Part shown: positions 50,592 to 62,805 of the stretch, piece by piece | Layout: each line of letters starts with the position of its first letter | Position numbering within the stretch: the stretch's first letter is position 1 | NCBI GenBank assembly: GCA_964036295.1 | Contig: OZ038469.1 | Coordinates: forward strand, 9,502,067 to 9,566,066 | From: Plumapathes pennacea | Taxonomy: Eukaryota; Cnidaria; Anthozoa; Antipatharia; Myriopathidae | Direction of reading: 5' to 3' | Length of the DNA: 64,000 nucleotides | Notes under the pieces: model-generated | Database searches by the model: none | Told to the model about the DNA's origin: nothing | Seen by the model: only the letters and a program-made list of their open reading frames with translations | Program-made: the position numbers and the translations under genes

Positions 50592-50810
50592 ACTCATTCC
50601 GAATTCCAACTGTGGCTACAAAAGGTTGAAAATGAAAGCTTAACGCCATACAGAAAGCGACTGTTTAGCCGACTGTTGGAGTACAAACGCAGTCACAACT
50701 ACAAGTACATCTGGACCACTAACGGCAAGCTTATGCTCAGAGAATCGGACAGCTCACCAATACTGTGTTTTGTATCTCATGAGCAATTTGATGAGTTCCT
50801 TCGTCGATAG
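50592..50810 (+). pseudogene. C-terminal piece of LINE ORF1
   Basis: The frame ending TAG at 50808-50810 reads RLLEYKRSHNYKYIWTTNGK, then LMLRESDSSPILCF. I recognise the YKYIWTxNGK...L-x-R pattern as the C-terminal domain found in ORF1 proteins of L2/CR1-type LINEs. The upstream part is absent, so the LINE is 5'-truncated or rearranged near 50600. Confidence 0.5.
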
Positions 50811-50861
50811 TCTTAGTGTTAACATGTAACAATGTGACGAGACCACAAAGCAGCCCAAAAC

Positions 50862-51834
50862 ATGGCTAGTTACCAAGAAATCGTAAGTAATTTACCTTTT
50901 TCTAATTTACCTGATAAAGAATTTAGTGCAATGTCTGGCAGCTGGTCTGATAGGAGGAATAACGACTTTGACCTCTTTGATCTTTTCCCTAATCCGGATA
51001 AATTCAATGAGTGTGACTCTGACCTGATGCTTTCTAATCCCTGCTCTGATTACCATTCAGTTCATGATCTTAACAAGGTGCTAAACAACTCCAGCCCATC
51101 TCTTTCAATCTTGCACTGCAATATTAGGAGTTTATCTAAAAATCTGAATTTGTTAGAAGAAGTGTTATGCTCTCTAGACTCTAAACTAGATATACTTGGA
51201 ATCACAGAAACAAAACTGAATGAGCAATCCACTATTAACACTGATATTAAAGACTACAACTTCTTCCACACCGACTCTTCAACAAACGCTGGTGGAGCAG
51301 CTCTATATATAAACAATAATCTTAAAGCCATACCCAGACCTGATATTAAGTTTAATATGGAACTAGTCGAATCCTGCTGGGCACAAATCGATGCTGGTAA
51401 AAATAAGAAGGCAATCATTATAGGCTGTATCTACAAACACCCTACCTGTGAACTGGAAAAGTTTAACACTCAGCTTAGTGATATGATTAAAACATTAAGT
51501 CCTAATAAGAACGACATATACATCTTTGGTGATATGAATATAGATTTCTTAAAATGCAATTCACATCTCCAAACCGAAGAATACTTAGATATGCTTTTTA
51601 CCAACAACCTCTTACCCATCATTACTAAGCCCACAAGACTTACTGATCATACATCAACACTCATTGATCATATTTATACTAATTCTCCCATATCCCAGAT
51701 AACAGCAGGAATTCTTACAGTTGATATATCAGATCACCTGCCAGTTTTCTGTATAATCAAATCCCAACTCCCTCGAAATAACAGTAAAAACCTCTATAGA
51801 GACTACTCTAAATTTAATAATGATTTATTCTTAA
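50862..51834 (+). CDS. LINE ORF2, 5' part: APE-type endonuclease
   Basis: ATG at 50862, 51 bp after the ORF1 stop. The APE endonuclease landmarks are LHCNIRSLSKNL (Asn), LGITETKLNE (Glu), IFGDMNIDFLK (Asp/Asn) and DISDHLPVFC (final Asp-His). The frame is cut at codon 324 by the TTAA element; the open frame to 51869 includes a few codons of that insert. In the family the enzyme nicks target DNA to prime reverse transcription. Confidence 0.85.
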
Positions 51835-52154
51835 AGGGGTACTTTGACCAAAATTGGACCATCACTTAAATTCAATTAAAAACAGTCAAAAGCAATCTTT
51901 AGCACACCACTAACAATCCTACCAAACCGTTTGTCGAAATTATTTTTGGAAGTGCCACTTTTTGACCTCTGTTTTTCTTGAGCCGTGAATAAATCGATAA
52001 TTCCGAGTGGGGATTGGAGAGACCGGCGTGACGTCATCTTACCAACGCAAAGTATCACAACTATAAGGGAAGTATGAAGTTTTGCAGAAGAGCGCGTGTA
52101 ACTCTTGATTGAAATCGAAGTAGAATTTGGAATTTTCAAACAAAACTGCACAAC

Positions 52155-52452
52155 ATGTCAGGTAGGTGTGTAGTGCAGGGCTGCGACAGCAAGTCCAACC
52201 CGAAAGAGGGCATTTCCCTTCACATTTCGCTCAATAATAAAGCACTGTGCGCAATGTGGAAGAACGGTTTGTGCTACTTCATCGCAAGAACTTCAATCCT
52301 GGTGATCGCTTCTCTGTCTGCTCGAAGCATTTCGAAGAGAGCTGTTTCTCAAGGCTCCACCAAGAAGGTTTTCTCCAGCAGACTGATTCCAGGATCAGTC
52401 CCCACAATTTGGAGAGCAACTAAAGATCGAGGCGAAAGTACAAGAGATCGTT
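52155..52452 (+). pseudogene. THAP zinc-finger exon, frameshifted
   Basis: It starts MSGRCVVQGCDSKSNPKEG (the C-x4-C start of a THAP finger). After MWKN, a one-base shift moves into a frame reading FNPGDRFSVCSKHFEESCF, which holds the second C-x2-H pair and the CF of the THAP pattern. A GTAAGT donor follows at 52453. THAP domains bind DNA, and in P- and Kolobok-type transposons they recognise the ends. The shift near 52265 breaks this copy. Confidence 0.65.
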
Positions 52453-52917
52453 GTAAGTCTTGACGAGGGAATTTTTTCGAAGTTTGAGCAGTTTAAGAGT
52501 CCCACAATTTACAAACTGTCATTAAACTGCTTTCTTAGATGTTTCGTTTAGCAGAAATTGCAAGAACTGAACTTTCGCTTTCATCGCAAATCGCACGCTG
52601 TGGCGGCGTGACAACTTGTTATGAGTTCATTCGAGTAAATTTGAAGCACTTTTCGGACTGATGCAACCAAAAGCCATACTATTACAAGCGTTAATGAATA
52701 CAAAAGGCGGTGTTTCAGTGTAATTGTTGTAGTTTAATAAAACGGTCAAGTTAGCTAGACGGCAGCTTTTCATATAGACACAACGCCGGGCGGAATCACA
52801 CAACAGTCGGCATGTCAAATCAACGCAATTGTATTTATTCAAAATAGTGGCGCTGTGTACGATCTATGAATTTCACTTTACATTAAAACCCATGCATTTA
52901 CTAGATCCTTCAATAAT

Positions 52918-53345
52918 TTGATAGAATTGAAAAGTTCATGTTGATTTTGCAGTAGTTTGTGTGCTACTGACTTCGTAAATTTTCCGAGTTCTGAAGTGTG
53001 TTAAAATTAATAATGGTCTTACCACGTTCCAAAATTTACTTCTCGGCTGAATCTTTTCTTGAATTCGGCTTCTTCTTCGACCGTGACTTGCTCGACGTAC
53101 GCCGCTAGTTCTTCGATGTCTTAATAGAATTGAAATGTTTTGATAGAATCGAAAAGTTCATGTTGATTTTGCAGTAATTTGAGCGCTACCGTCTTCGTAA
53201 ATTTCCTAGTTCTCAAGCGTGATACATTAATAATGGTCTTACCACGTTCCAAAATTTACTTCTCGGCTGAATCTTTTCTTGAATTCGGCTTCTTGTTCTT
53301 CTTCGACTGTGACTTGCTCGACGCACATCGCTAGTTCTTCTTCCG
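52918..53345. repeat. Tandem duplication of ~215 bp including an exon end
   Basis: GAAAAGTTCATGTTGATTTTGCAGTA and the following text to GCCGAATTC-type exon sequence occur at about 52928 and 53152. The duplicated part includes the donor AACGTG|GTAAGAC (minus strand) and part of the exon. Confidence 0.65.
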
Positions 53346-53495
53346 TGGCAACTGGTTCAAAGACTGTCGTCGTACGCAAACGTACTGCCTTCAACACTCG
53401 AATGTACATGTGAAACATCTAATAATGACTCGTGAGTCGATAAAAAAGAATTCGAAGAAATTATCAATGAAAGTTCGCTCTCACTCGAAGACATT
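53237..53495 (-). pseudogene. Acidic exon of the TTAA element, unknown protein
   Basis: The minus strand reads MSSSESELSLIISSNSFLST, then HSSVEGSTFAYDDSL, a one-base shift, then VEEEQEAEFKKRFSREVNFG, before donor GTAAGA. The copy at 8.5 kb lacks the shift but has a stop, so the ancestral exon was about 90 residues and acidic. It is on the strand opposite the THAP exon. The function is not known. Confidence 0.45.
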
Positions 53496-53752
53496 TGCAA
53501 AGAAATGTGTGCGAAGTCCGCGTCTCGTTGGTAAGATGACGTCAGAGTGGTAAACCGCTGGCCTGAAATATTTATTCACGGCCAACATGGCGGACAGGCG
53601 TTTTAGCCTTCTTTGAATTGATATATCTCGGGAGTCTTACATCTGAAAAAAAGGTTTTTGGGACATTTTGCTATTCATACCATACACTTTCATTTAAAGT
53701 GGTTAAAATAGTATTTCAAAGTGGTCCGATTTTGGTCAAAGTACCCCTTTAA

Positions 53753-55857
53753 ATGATGTAAATTTGGTTAATTGGGGGGACATTCTCAAACCAGACAAGA
53801 GTCTGCATGAAAAGACACAAGATGCAATTAGTGCCCTAAACAAAATTGTTGATAGACATGCCCCTATGAAACAAACTACCCAAACTAAACAAAAACAACT
53901 AAATAAACCATGGCTCACAGCAGGAATCCTCAAATCAATAAAAAAGAAACAAAAAATGTACCGTACACATTTTTTAAGTAAGGACACAAAGAAGATTAAA
54001 GAATATAAGCAATATGCTAACATGCTAACACTTCTAAAAAATAAAAGTAAAACAAACTACTACAGTACACAATTTTTAAAATATACGGGAAACCTTAAGC
54101 AAACTTGGAAACTTATTGGTGCCCTTGTAAAACGTAAGACCAAGAGTCAGTCTTACCCAACAAGAATAGTTCATAACAATAAGACATTTACACAGCAGGC
54201 AGATATTGCTGAATTATTCAACAATTTCTTTGTTAATGTTGGCCCAAACCTAGCAAAGAAAATCAAAACAGATAACATCAACCCTACTCAATACATAAGC
54301 TCATCACCACCCAACAGCTTCTGCCTAGATCTGGTAACTGAAGCACAAGTATCTGCATTATTTGCTGGTCTAAATGAAAATAAGGCATACATTAATGTTC
54401 CAAATAAGCTTATTAAACTTGCAAGTGGACCACTCTCCATACCTTTCACCAAAATATACAATGAATCAATCTTATCAGCAGTAGTTCCTGACATATTCAA
54501 AATATCAAGAATAACCCCTGTATATAAGAGTGGCACTGTAACTGAGTTAGGGAACTATAGGCCAATAGCTATTATCTCTCCCTTTAGTAAAGTAATGGAA
54601 AGACTGATCTATGATCAGCTTATATTTTTTCTTGAAAAATGTAGTCTACTTTATGATTACCAGTTCGGATTCCGAAAAGGACATTCAACTGAATATGCCA
54701 TTCTAGAAACTCTCGAGAATCTAAAAACAGCAATAGAGGAAAATAAGATAACTTGTGGTATATTCTTAGATTTCTCAAAAGCCTTTGATACAATCAATCA
54801 CAATATTCTTTTATCAAAGATGAATAAGTATGGGATTCGGGGACTACCACATGCTTGGTTCTCCAGTTATATAACCAACCGTAAACAATATGTTAAAACT
54901 GGCAACACAGAATCTAGTCTAAAAACCATTGCATGTGGTGTACCACAAGGTTCCACCCTGGGACCATTATTGTTTCTGCTCTATATTAATGACCTGCCTA
55001 ACTCCTCCAAAAAACTAATATTTAAAATATTTGCTGATGATACGAACATTTTTTATTCATCAAATAATCCTGAAGAGCTAGAAAGAGTCATTAATGAAGA
55101 ACTCAGCAATGTATTAAAGTACTGTGCAGCGAAAAGATTATCAATTAATTTTAAGAAAACCAATTACATGATAATAACTTCACCCAGGAAGAAAACTAAT
55201 ATCAGAATAACAACCTGTAATATAGAACAAAAGTCAAAAATTAAATATTTAGGTGTCTTTATTGATGAACATCTGCAATGGGACGCCCAGCTCAAACATG
55301 TTAGTAACAAAATAACAAAAAATGTAGGAATCTTATACAAACTTAGGTATTTTGTCTCTATTAATACACTGAAGCAGCTCTACTATACACTTATTTATCC
55401 TTATTTACACTATGGTATAATGAGCTGGGGCACTGCTTGTCAGACTAGGCTAAATAAAATTAAAACAAAGCAAAATAAATGCCTTCGCTGTATTTTCTTT
55501 GTAAATAAAACAGAAAGTGTAACACCCTATTACACAATTTTAGAAATCCTAAAGCTTGAGAATGTTTTTAATCTTAAAATAGCTTCTCTTGTACATAAAA
55601 TAGATTGTGCAAAAATAAGATTCCCTGCTGCTTTTTCTAGCTTTGTTCTACCAGCCTCTGAAGTTCATAGCTATAGCACTAGATATGCTACTAACAAAAA
55701 CCTATATAGACCAGCCTCCAGAAATAATTACGGCCTTGCAAGATTCAAAGTAATGGCATCAAAAATCTGGGAAACTATACCTCTTGGAATTAAATGTCTG
55801 CCTCATAGTAGTTTCAAAAAACAGTATAAGTTATTTCTCCTTGGTAACCAGACATAA
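53753..55857 (+). CDS. LINE ORF2, 3' part: reverse transcriptase
   Basis: It resumes in the same frame as 50862-51834 once the insert and one TTAA are ignored. RT landmarks are LGNYRPIAI, QFGFRKGHSTEYAI, GIFLDFSKAFDTINH (first Asp), CGVPQGSTLGPLLF and FADDTNIF (catalytic Asp pair), then SINFKKTNYMI. The C-terminal region with SMYLARFKVMASKIWETIP-like composition (here GLARFKVMASKIWETIPLG) is typical of L2/CR1 LINEs. Stop TAA at 55855-55857. No other defect is visible. Confidence 0.88.
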
Positions 55858-55975
55858 GTAACTTACTCCTCTGCAGAGAGTGTATATATTTATTTATTTA
55901 TCTTCCACACTTGTGAGTAATATGTTCAAATAATATGTTCATCCACTAGTTATTCACTCCATTACAGAGAATTTA

Positions 55976-56121
<146 letters not shown>

Positions 56122-56530
56122 CACATTTGTGAACAACATGTTCAAATAATATATATGTAGATATCAGATTCTATTCTGTTCATCCACTAGTTATGCACTC
56201 CATTGAAGAGAAGTATATATTTATTTTCTACACCTATGAATAACATTTTCAACTAATATATAGACATCAGATTTTATACCGTTCATCTACTAGTTATAGC
56301 TCCAAGTCTCCTTCCTCCTTCCAATGAAGTATTCCTTCCTCAGTAATTTCACTGTGGTAGTGGACAACTCGAAAGCTTCTGCTCCTTTGTCCACTACGCA
56401 CTTTTTCTCTTATGAATGTAATTTGTTCCTTATTCATCTTCCTTAATTTTTATCTATAGCTGCTATTTTCAAATATCTTGCTGTAAATACAAATAAGTGT
56501 GAATAAAGAACTTGAACTTGAACTTGAACT

Positions 56531-58769
56531 GGTGTTGAGTGGTGAGTGCAACTGTGAAGGGAAAATAGATGTTGCGAAACTTACCCGAACGAAGCGTTGA
56601 TGTCCGTAGTTATAAACGGCGGTCTTTTGCTGCGTGTTTCAATTACCTACAAGATGCCTGGAAAGTCTCTATGCGAAAGCACTAACTGCGGTGTTTTGAC
56701 AGATTGCTGACAGATGAGGCGATTATGTAAACAGGTTTCCGGCTCCCTGGTCAGAATCTATAAATGTGTTTTTCTCGGTGTTTTTAAAACGCGGAAAAAT
56801 GTTTCTTTCGGAAACCTGCATTTCAATGGATTTTAATCGATTGGCTTGAAACTTGGCAAATATGTAAATCAATATCAAAGCTACAAAAATGTGTCTCCGA
56901 TTTTATTTCTTCTTTTTTTTCGTTCGGAAGATATGTCCGCTTTTGTCTTGCGCGTAGCTAGAAATATGATCGGCCAACTTTAAAAGTCAATAACTTTGTA
57001 TATGGACAAGATATCAAAATTTAGAGACATCTTTTTTTTTCCTCATTGTGTCAACGGTAGGCTGAAACAATAAATAATCAAATCGGGTAAAATCCGAGTG
57101 ACTAGGCTTTTTTAATGAGGCAGGGTCAAAATTCACTCGGAAGCTGATAACTTTCTTTCTTTAGCAAATTCAAAAAATATAAAGTTTTAACTTAAATCTG
57201 TGATTGTTGAGCTTTCAGAAAATATTTACTTTATTATTAGTTAAATGTAACGCTAGCGCGAAAAATGGGTTTGAACGCATGTCGTTCACGAGGGTATCCT
57301 GATACCTTAACTCTAGAAACGTCCTCAACAGAGACTGATCATAATGGAATAATATGTTTTTCGGAGAACGTACAATAATTCACCCAGGTTTTGTCGTTGT
57401 TGATGTTGGCGCTAGAACAACAGCCACAACTATATAGAAACTTCTGGTCGAAGTCACGAAGTAAAATTTCACTATTTAATACCAATACTGGCTTAATTTT
57501 TATTTATACTTGACCAGAAATCCGCACTTTCGAATTTATCGGTACATTACTCGGCATTGCTTTGGGAAGAAGTAAGCAAACATTCTATGTAGGCATTCCC
57601 GGGAGCTCGTTTGGACAGCAGCATGATGAACCTCATGCGACTTTAACAACGCGGCCCCCTGCCGATCCCGATTTCAGATCGGGAACATCGGCAAGGAGTC
57701 GAATTTGAGACGCGCAACTAACTTTCAGAAGTTGTCACTCTTAGTGTGAAGAATTCTGCGAGGTGATTAGATGAGCGACGGGACTTGTTTTTAATTAAAA
57801 CTGGCCGGAGGGTGTTTCTCTGTGGCATGTTTTTCACCTGCTTTGTAAAAACGCATGTAATACGCAATCAAACAGCATGTTCAATTTAAAACCATGTTCT
57901 TAAATGCAGGCTCACTAGAATAAAGACTTTTGCTCAGATCTTCTAATGCTTAACCCTATTCTCTCTTGGGCATGTGGCCGCCAGTTCTGGCCGTGTAAGG
58001 ACAGCCGCGCATCACACGAAGAGTACACAAGAATGAAACTTTATTGCTACTGCCCCGGACAACTTGCCGTCGTCGACTCGTCCTTCTTTACAATAATACT
58101 AAATAACAATAACAGATATTTTGTCAGAGTAAGTATCAAAAGTAAAGAACAAAGAGTATAAGCCGAAATAGACGAAATTACTGGAACGCCAAACTGGAAT
58201 TCGGTCCCGAATTCGGTCGTGAAAAAAGCTATTCGACGCAATTTAGGAAAACTCCAATGGAATTACTGGCTAAATGTATTCGGTAAGAAAGCGAACAAGT
58301 TCATCGACAGTTGGCCTGTCGTATGGACTTTTTTTCTTTGCCTAGGAAACTAAACCAGGTAGTTTATCAGACTTCCCCACCCTGGCTTCTGAAAATTGAC
58401 TCCGCCATCACCGCGAAACTGTACACATCGCTGGCAAAGCATTGCTTGCGCAGCCTCTGCGGTAGTGCTTCCAGTAGTCGCGGTGGGCCTGTTTGGAGAT
58501 ATTTTTCAGTAGAGGGGTCAATGCCTGACGGACTCCTTCCAATCACAACCGCAGCAATTTAGTATCCGTCGCGTTTTTCGAGAAGGACGTATACATATTG
58601 TTCCAATACGCGTGTAAATACGCGAAACCCCCGATAACCTCCAAACAAATATACCACGGTTTCTTTAGGGGCAAGAATAACAAGTGACAGAGTCTCAACA
58701 AAAGGCCATACAATCTTAACAAGTGTTGTCGCGTGAAAACGCTACAGATACTGGGATTTAAGTTTGGTG
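56531..58769. other. Anonymous sequence, no gene confirmed
   Basis: 56531-57306 is the right part of the outer TTAA repeat. A minus-strand stretch ending FITTDINASFG before GTAAGT (donor at about 56585) could be an exon, but it has no acceptor or recognisable domain. 57311-58769 holds only unassigned short frames. Confidence 0.3.
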
Positions 58770-59200
58770 TGGCAAGTGTCCGCACGCACCATAAGAATTA
58801 TTAAATAAGCAATCTCTGGACTAGAGCGAGACTCCCAAGAGTAATCAACTTCAATTTTCTCTGTCAATTTCTCACCCGAAAAAATATCATACAGTATAGG
58901 GAGCTTGGCTTTTGATTTACTCAAATGAACCTGATTAAACTATAAGTTATAATACAACACTCGTACAGTTGCTTCAAAAGGATGAGAGAATCTACATTTT
59001 GAGTTTGGCAGTATGCGTGACTTATCTCATTTCATGCATAATTGATTTTGTTTGACTTCGAACATTTGTTATTTGTTACTTCATTACTTACCTGTTTTTC
59101 GTCTTCTAAATTGCGTTTCTTCTACCAGGCTTTCTAAATTTCCAGTCGACCTGTTTCATTTCAGAGCTATTATCACCGCGGTATTGATGAATTCACGGTT
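58770..59200 (-). mobile_element. Helitron-like element, diverged copy H
   Basis: CTAGAGCGAGACTCCCAAGAG at 58821 and following segments (ATATCATACAGTATAGGGAG, TTGCTTCAAAAGGATGAG, GCATAATTGATTTTG) match 60-260 of copy A in order. The termini are lost. Confidence 0.5.
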
Positions 59201-59599
59201 GTTTGACGAGCGTATCTTAAAGCTCAAAAACCCCGCCGGGAGCCATTTCAGCTTGTCGAAATGGTATCGTTTGATTATGTTTGCTTTCCTTCGCTTATAG
59301 TTTTAACCAGCTGGACGAAGAAAAATGCGAAAGTGAATATAATGAACCAAAACTGCAAGAGCGCAAGTACATGTCAACAATCAAAGCAGCGGTGCCGCTC
59401 AAAGCTCGCCCATTCTTGTTGGTCGATAGGGTTCACATGGTTTTTGTTTAAAATTTTATTTTGCTTTTATAGTTAGTGAGACATTATTCATATAACAGAA
59501 TCTGCTCAAAATTGTGCAGAAAGCACTCTTTAGTTGAACCCAGAAACTTCCAAAGAAGAATCTTTTTGTACATTGGACACCTAGATTAGGTTCACTATG
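59201..59599. repeat. Copy of the 20.2 kb interspersed family
   Basis: 59240-59370 matches the reverse complement of 20195-20310 (CAGCTTGTCGAAATGGTATC, then TTTGCTTTCCTTCGCTTATAG). No protein is assigned. Confidence 0.45.
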
Positions 59600-60371
59600 T
59601 TTCAACTGTTCCATTGGTGACAAATAATTGTGTTCAAAGCCAGGATTGCAGTCATGATGCTGTAAATAGTGCAGTACAAAATAATATAAATCAAAATGAT
59701 AATACTGTCTGTGCAGTTAGTTGCTCAAACAAGAAAGATTGTAATTCTTCAGCTGTTGAGGAATGAAAAGCTCATTTGAGAGATTATAAAAGAAAGCAAA
59801 GAATGGATCAACAATATCTTGCTAAAGATAAGCTAATGAGAATGCACATGAAACAGAAAAAGTAATCCCAAAGTAAAACAAAAAGAAGATAAAGCTAAGA
59901 AAATATACAGAGAAGCAAACCCAGATTATGTGAAAGAAAAAGAGAGACAGGTCAAAAAAAGAAAAAGGGAAAAGGACCCAGATTTTGTTAAAGAAAAAGA
60001 GACAGCCAAAAAATACAAAGGCAAAAAAATCCACAATTAGTGAGACTAAAAGAAAAACAGACGAAGCAAAAACAAAGAGTAAACAAATTAAAAATCATTG
60101 AGGGTCTTATTAAGCAACTTCATGAAAATATTAAATGTGGACCTGAGTTATGTGTACTTGCTGTGATCAACTTTGGTACAAAGCTGGTGTGATTAGATGT
60201 CATGAACATTCATTCAACTCAGATCTTAATGCATCAGTCAAACTTTGTATCACTGGGGAAGAAAGTGTGAACAATTCTGAATGGATTTGTAGAACTTGTC
60301 ATCAAAACATCAAAGCTGGTAAGATGCCAAGTTGTGCAAAGGCCAATAAAATGACATTCCCACCCACATAA
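59600..60371 (+). pseudogene. Helitron-type protein N-terminal fragment
   Basis: Frames with several shifts read a lysine-rich repeat part (RDYKRKQRMDQQYLAKDKLM; later EKERQVKKRKREKDPDFVKE). A zinc-binding stretch follows: MCTCCDQLWYKAGVIRCHEH and EWICRTCHQNIKAGKMPSCA. The CTCC-x-LW ... EWIC-x2-C-H pattern is the cysteine-rich region upstream of the Rep/helicase in animal Helitron proteins. Stops interrupt the lysine-rich part, so this is a dead fragment, unrelated in sequence to the copy at 25.2-26.3 kb. Confidence 0.6.
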
Positions 60372-60384
60372 GCCACATAAAGCC

Positions 60385-60660
60385 TTAATTTTTATGTTTC
60401 GTATTTGGCCGCTGCTTACACAGATAAACATATTTGCGAACCTTAATCTTGCTCTTATTTACAAGCTTTACGTGCCTCGTTAGACAGTGATTGGCACGGG
60501 TTTCATGCCTTTTACATTCGGCAAGAGCAGACGACTTGGGAACAAATTTACTTATGTAGCGACGTACCTTAGGCCGCACGTGTTTGCTCTTTCGCAAAAG
60601 CCTTCAAACTTTGCGTAATGGAATACGCGACGGTTCTCTCGCTCGCTTCCGATTAGTTTT
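60385..60660 (-). pseudogene. Second copy of the YISK/VPKSS small-protein family
   Basis: The minus strand reads KTNRKRAREPSRIPLRKV, a stop, then KSKHVRPKVRRYISKFVPKS and ECKRHETRANHCLTRHVKL, ending at 60385. REPSxxPL and YISKxVPKSS are shared with 31683-31348 with synonymous differences (for example AGT against TCA for Ser). One in-frame stop near 60600 breaks it. Confidence 0.4.
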
Positions 60661-61300
60661 ACCCTTCCACGTAAAATGTTAACGCGACCGTCCGTCAAGC
60701 ATTTCACGTTCAGATGTTTCTACCGCAACACAATCCTTGCCATTCGATCTGGCGACGTGATAGCTTGTGTCAATCACAGCTGTAGAAGCACCCTCGTTTA
60801 ACGCCTGGTCTTTGTTTACAAAACAGCACAATGTCTGCGTTTCATGATCACAGCATTTCATTAATTTCAGTGTCGCTCAATCGCGGTACATTTTCGTAAT
60901 CACAGCACAATCCCTACATTCGTAGAAACACCCAGGCCTAATGGCCAAACAAACTTCGAATGCTTGACAACCATGACAAACAAGAAATTCCACATGAAGC
61001 TTCGACGTTTTCTATTTGAACGAACTGCGTAACACGACCATGCCCAAATTTGGAAACTGACAAGTTCCTTCTTTGGAAATTCCTTATTTGGAAGTCCATT
61101 GTTGACACAGAAGCCTGGAAGGACACCGTGACAACTTCAAGCTTGCCTTCACTTCGTGAGGCGAGCTTAAAAATCTCACGTTACATACTTTGAAACTCAG
61201 CCAAGAAAAGAAAGGCTTCCACGCCGCTTGCACGTGAACATTATCCTATCAAAATATAGTATTTTTGCTTACACGTCAATCAAACTTCGAAATCCTAGAG
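60661..61300. repeat. Copy of the 20.4 kb interspersed family
   Basis: 61040-61120 matches 20465-20540. 61150-61180 (GTGAGGCGAGCTTAAAAATC) matches 20580-20605. The minus-strand short frames are not recognised. Confidence 0.45.
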
Positions 61301-61604
61301 GGATTTCAAGACCAAGTAGACAAGACTAAGTAGACAAAAATACATGAATCAAATAATAAACAAAGGGAACATGTACTGTAAGTGTTGAACTGAGAGGACC
61401 CAGTAACTACTTACATAATCCCACACTCACTCAGGCACACACACCAGACTTCCCAACACCATACATTACAAAGCACACACACACACACGCACACACGCAC
61501 GCACACAATGCATAGAGATATATAGGAAATATAAATGGATGTAACTATATGATGGATAGGATATGTCTAAGCTAAAGAACTAAGACAAATGAGATTAATT
61601 GAGC
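61301..61604. repeat. LINE 3' UTR region with (CA)n
   Basis: (CA)n/(CG)n microsatellite at 61473-61506, within the likely 3' UTR of the minus-strand LINE fragment above. Confidence 0.6.
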
Positions 61605-62805
61605 TTAGTATTGTGAAAGGAGCTTCAGTCTGACTTCCTTCTTAAACTTAGATTTGGATTTAAGGTTCCTAAGATTTTCACTAAGTGCATTCCAGGTTAC
61701 AACACCTTTATATCTAATTTGTGGAACATGGAGTGAAGCTTTGGAAGCTAACCTAGTGTTATGATTGTGGACTGCAGTAATGGGAGTGAAGAAATTTTCA
61801 AAGGCAGATGCAAGATTATCATGATGATAGTCAAACATGAACATTGCAAGCTTTAAGATCAATGACTTTGAGAAGTTTTAATTTCTGGAATAAAGGATTA
61901 GTATGAGCATCAAAATTAGAGAATGTACAGATACGTAAAGTTTTCTTTTGCATTATTACAAGGTTATTCAGTGTAGTCAGGTAAGTGTTTGCCCAGGCTA
62001 GTAAGCCATATGTGAGGTAGGGGTATATTATCGAATAGTAGATTTTAATTAAGATATTTATATTGATATAATGTCTTAATTTAGATAGAATGTCATTACC
62101 TCTAGAAACTTTTTTTGATATTTCCTGTACTTGATATTTCCAGTTCAAGTTTGCATCAATTAAGACTCCAAGATATTTAACATAAGGCTTACAAGACAGA
62201 GGTCTACTATTTATTTCGAGCTTGATTGGGAACACTTTTTTTTTGTGTGGGATGGAAAATGACAAAATGAGATTTATCAATATTTAAGGATAGCTTGTTT
62301 GTATTGAGCCATACACCAACTTCAGTTAGCTCATCATTTACAGTATCCTGCACTTCATTCAGATTTTTGTCTGCATGAAATAAATAGAATCGTCGGCAAA
62401 TAAGTGAAAATCAAACATAGCAGAACTAGTAACGAAGTCATTTATGTAAACGAGGAATAATAAAGGGCCAAGTACGGAACCTTGAGGAACACCACAAAGT
62501 ATTGGCCTGTAATCAGACGTCGAGTGCCCAATTGTGACAAATTGTCTTCTGTTGGTCAGATAGGAGCAGAACCATTTTCTAGGTAGCCCCCTTATACCAT
62601 AATTATTAAGTTTTTGAATGAGGATTAGATAATCGACAAAAGCTTTGCTAAAATCTACATGACTCCACATGCATATTTGCCTTTCTCCATCGCACTCTGT
62701 ATTTTATCAATTATCATTAGAATAGCATGAGTTGTAGAACGCTTTGCACGAAAACCATATTGAGCATTTGAAATTAGATAATGTTTATTCAGAAAACTAA
62801 TAACA
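61605..62805 (-). pseudogene. 5'-truncated L2/CR1-type LINE, reverse transcriptase part
   Basis: Frames in order are 62800-62670 (NAQYGFRAKRSTTHAIL), 62670-62359 (NYGIRGLPRKWFCSYLTNRR, CGVPQGSVLGPLLFLVYIND, LFADDSIYF), 62280-61831 (VKYLGVLIDANLNWKYQVQE) and 61862-61605 (HNHNTRLASKASLHVPQIRY). The catalytic FADD is present, but several frameshifts separate the pieces. It is clearly diverged from the 50.9-55.9 kb LINE. It ends abruptly at 62805 against a Helitron-like copy. Confidence 0.8.

Larger units (their letters stand above)
51835..53748. mobile_element. TTAA-target DNA transposon (Kolobok-like) with a THAP exon
   Basis: The inverted ends are AGGGGTACTTTGACCAAAAT and complement ATTTTGGTCAAAGTACCCCT. 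TTAA lies at 51831-51834 and 53749-53752. TTAAAGGRR-type ends are known from Kolobok/T2 elements, and THAP domains occur in transposases with this target, so Kolobok is my best guess over piggyBac. It carries a THAP exon on plus and acidic exons on minus, but no full transposase; it is therefore non-autonomous. Confidence 0.8.

Noticed and set aside
53736-54023. A membrane protein on the minus strand
   Set aside because: Antisense of the LINE reverse-transcriptase frame.
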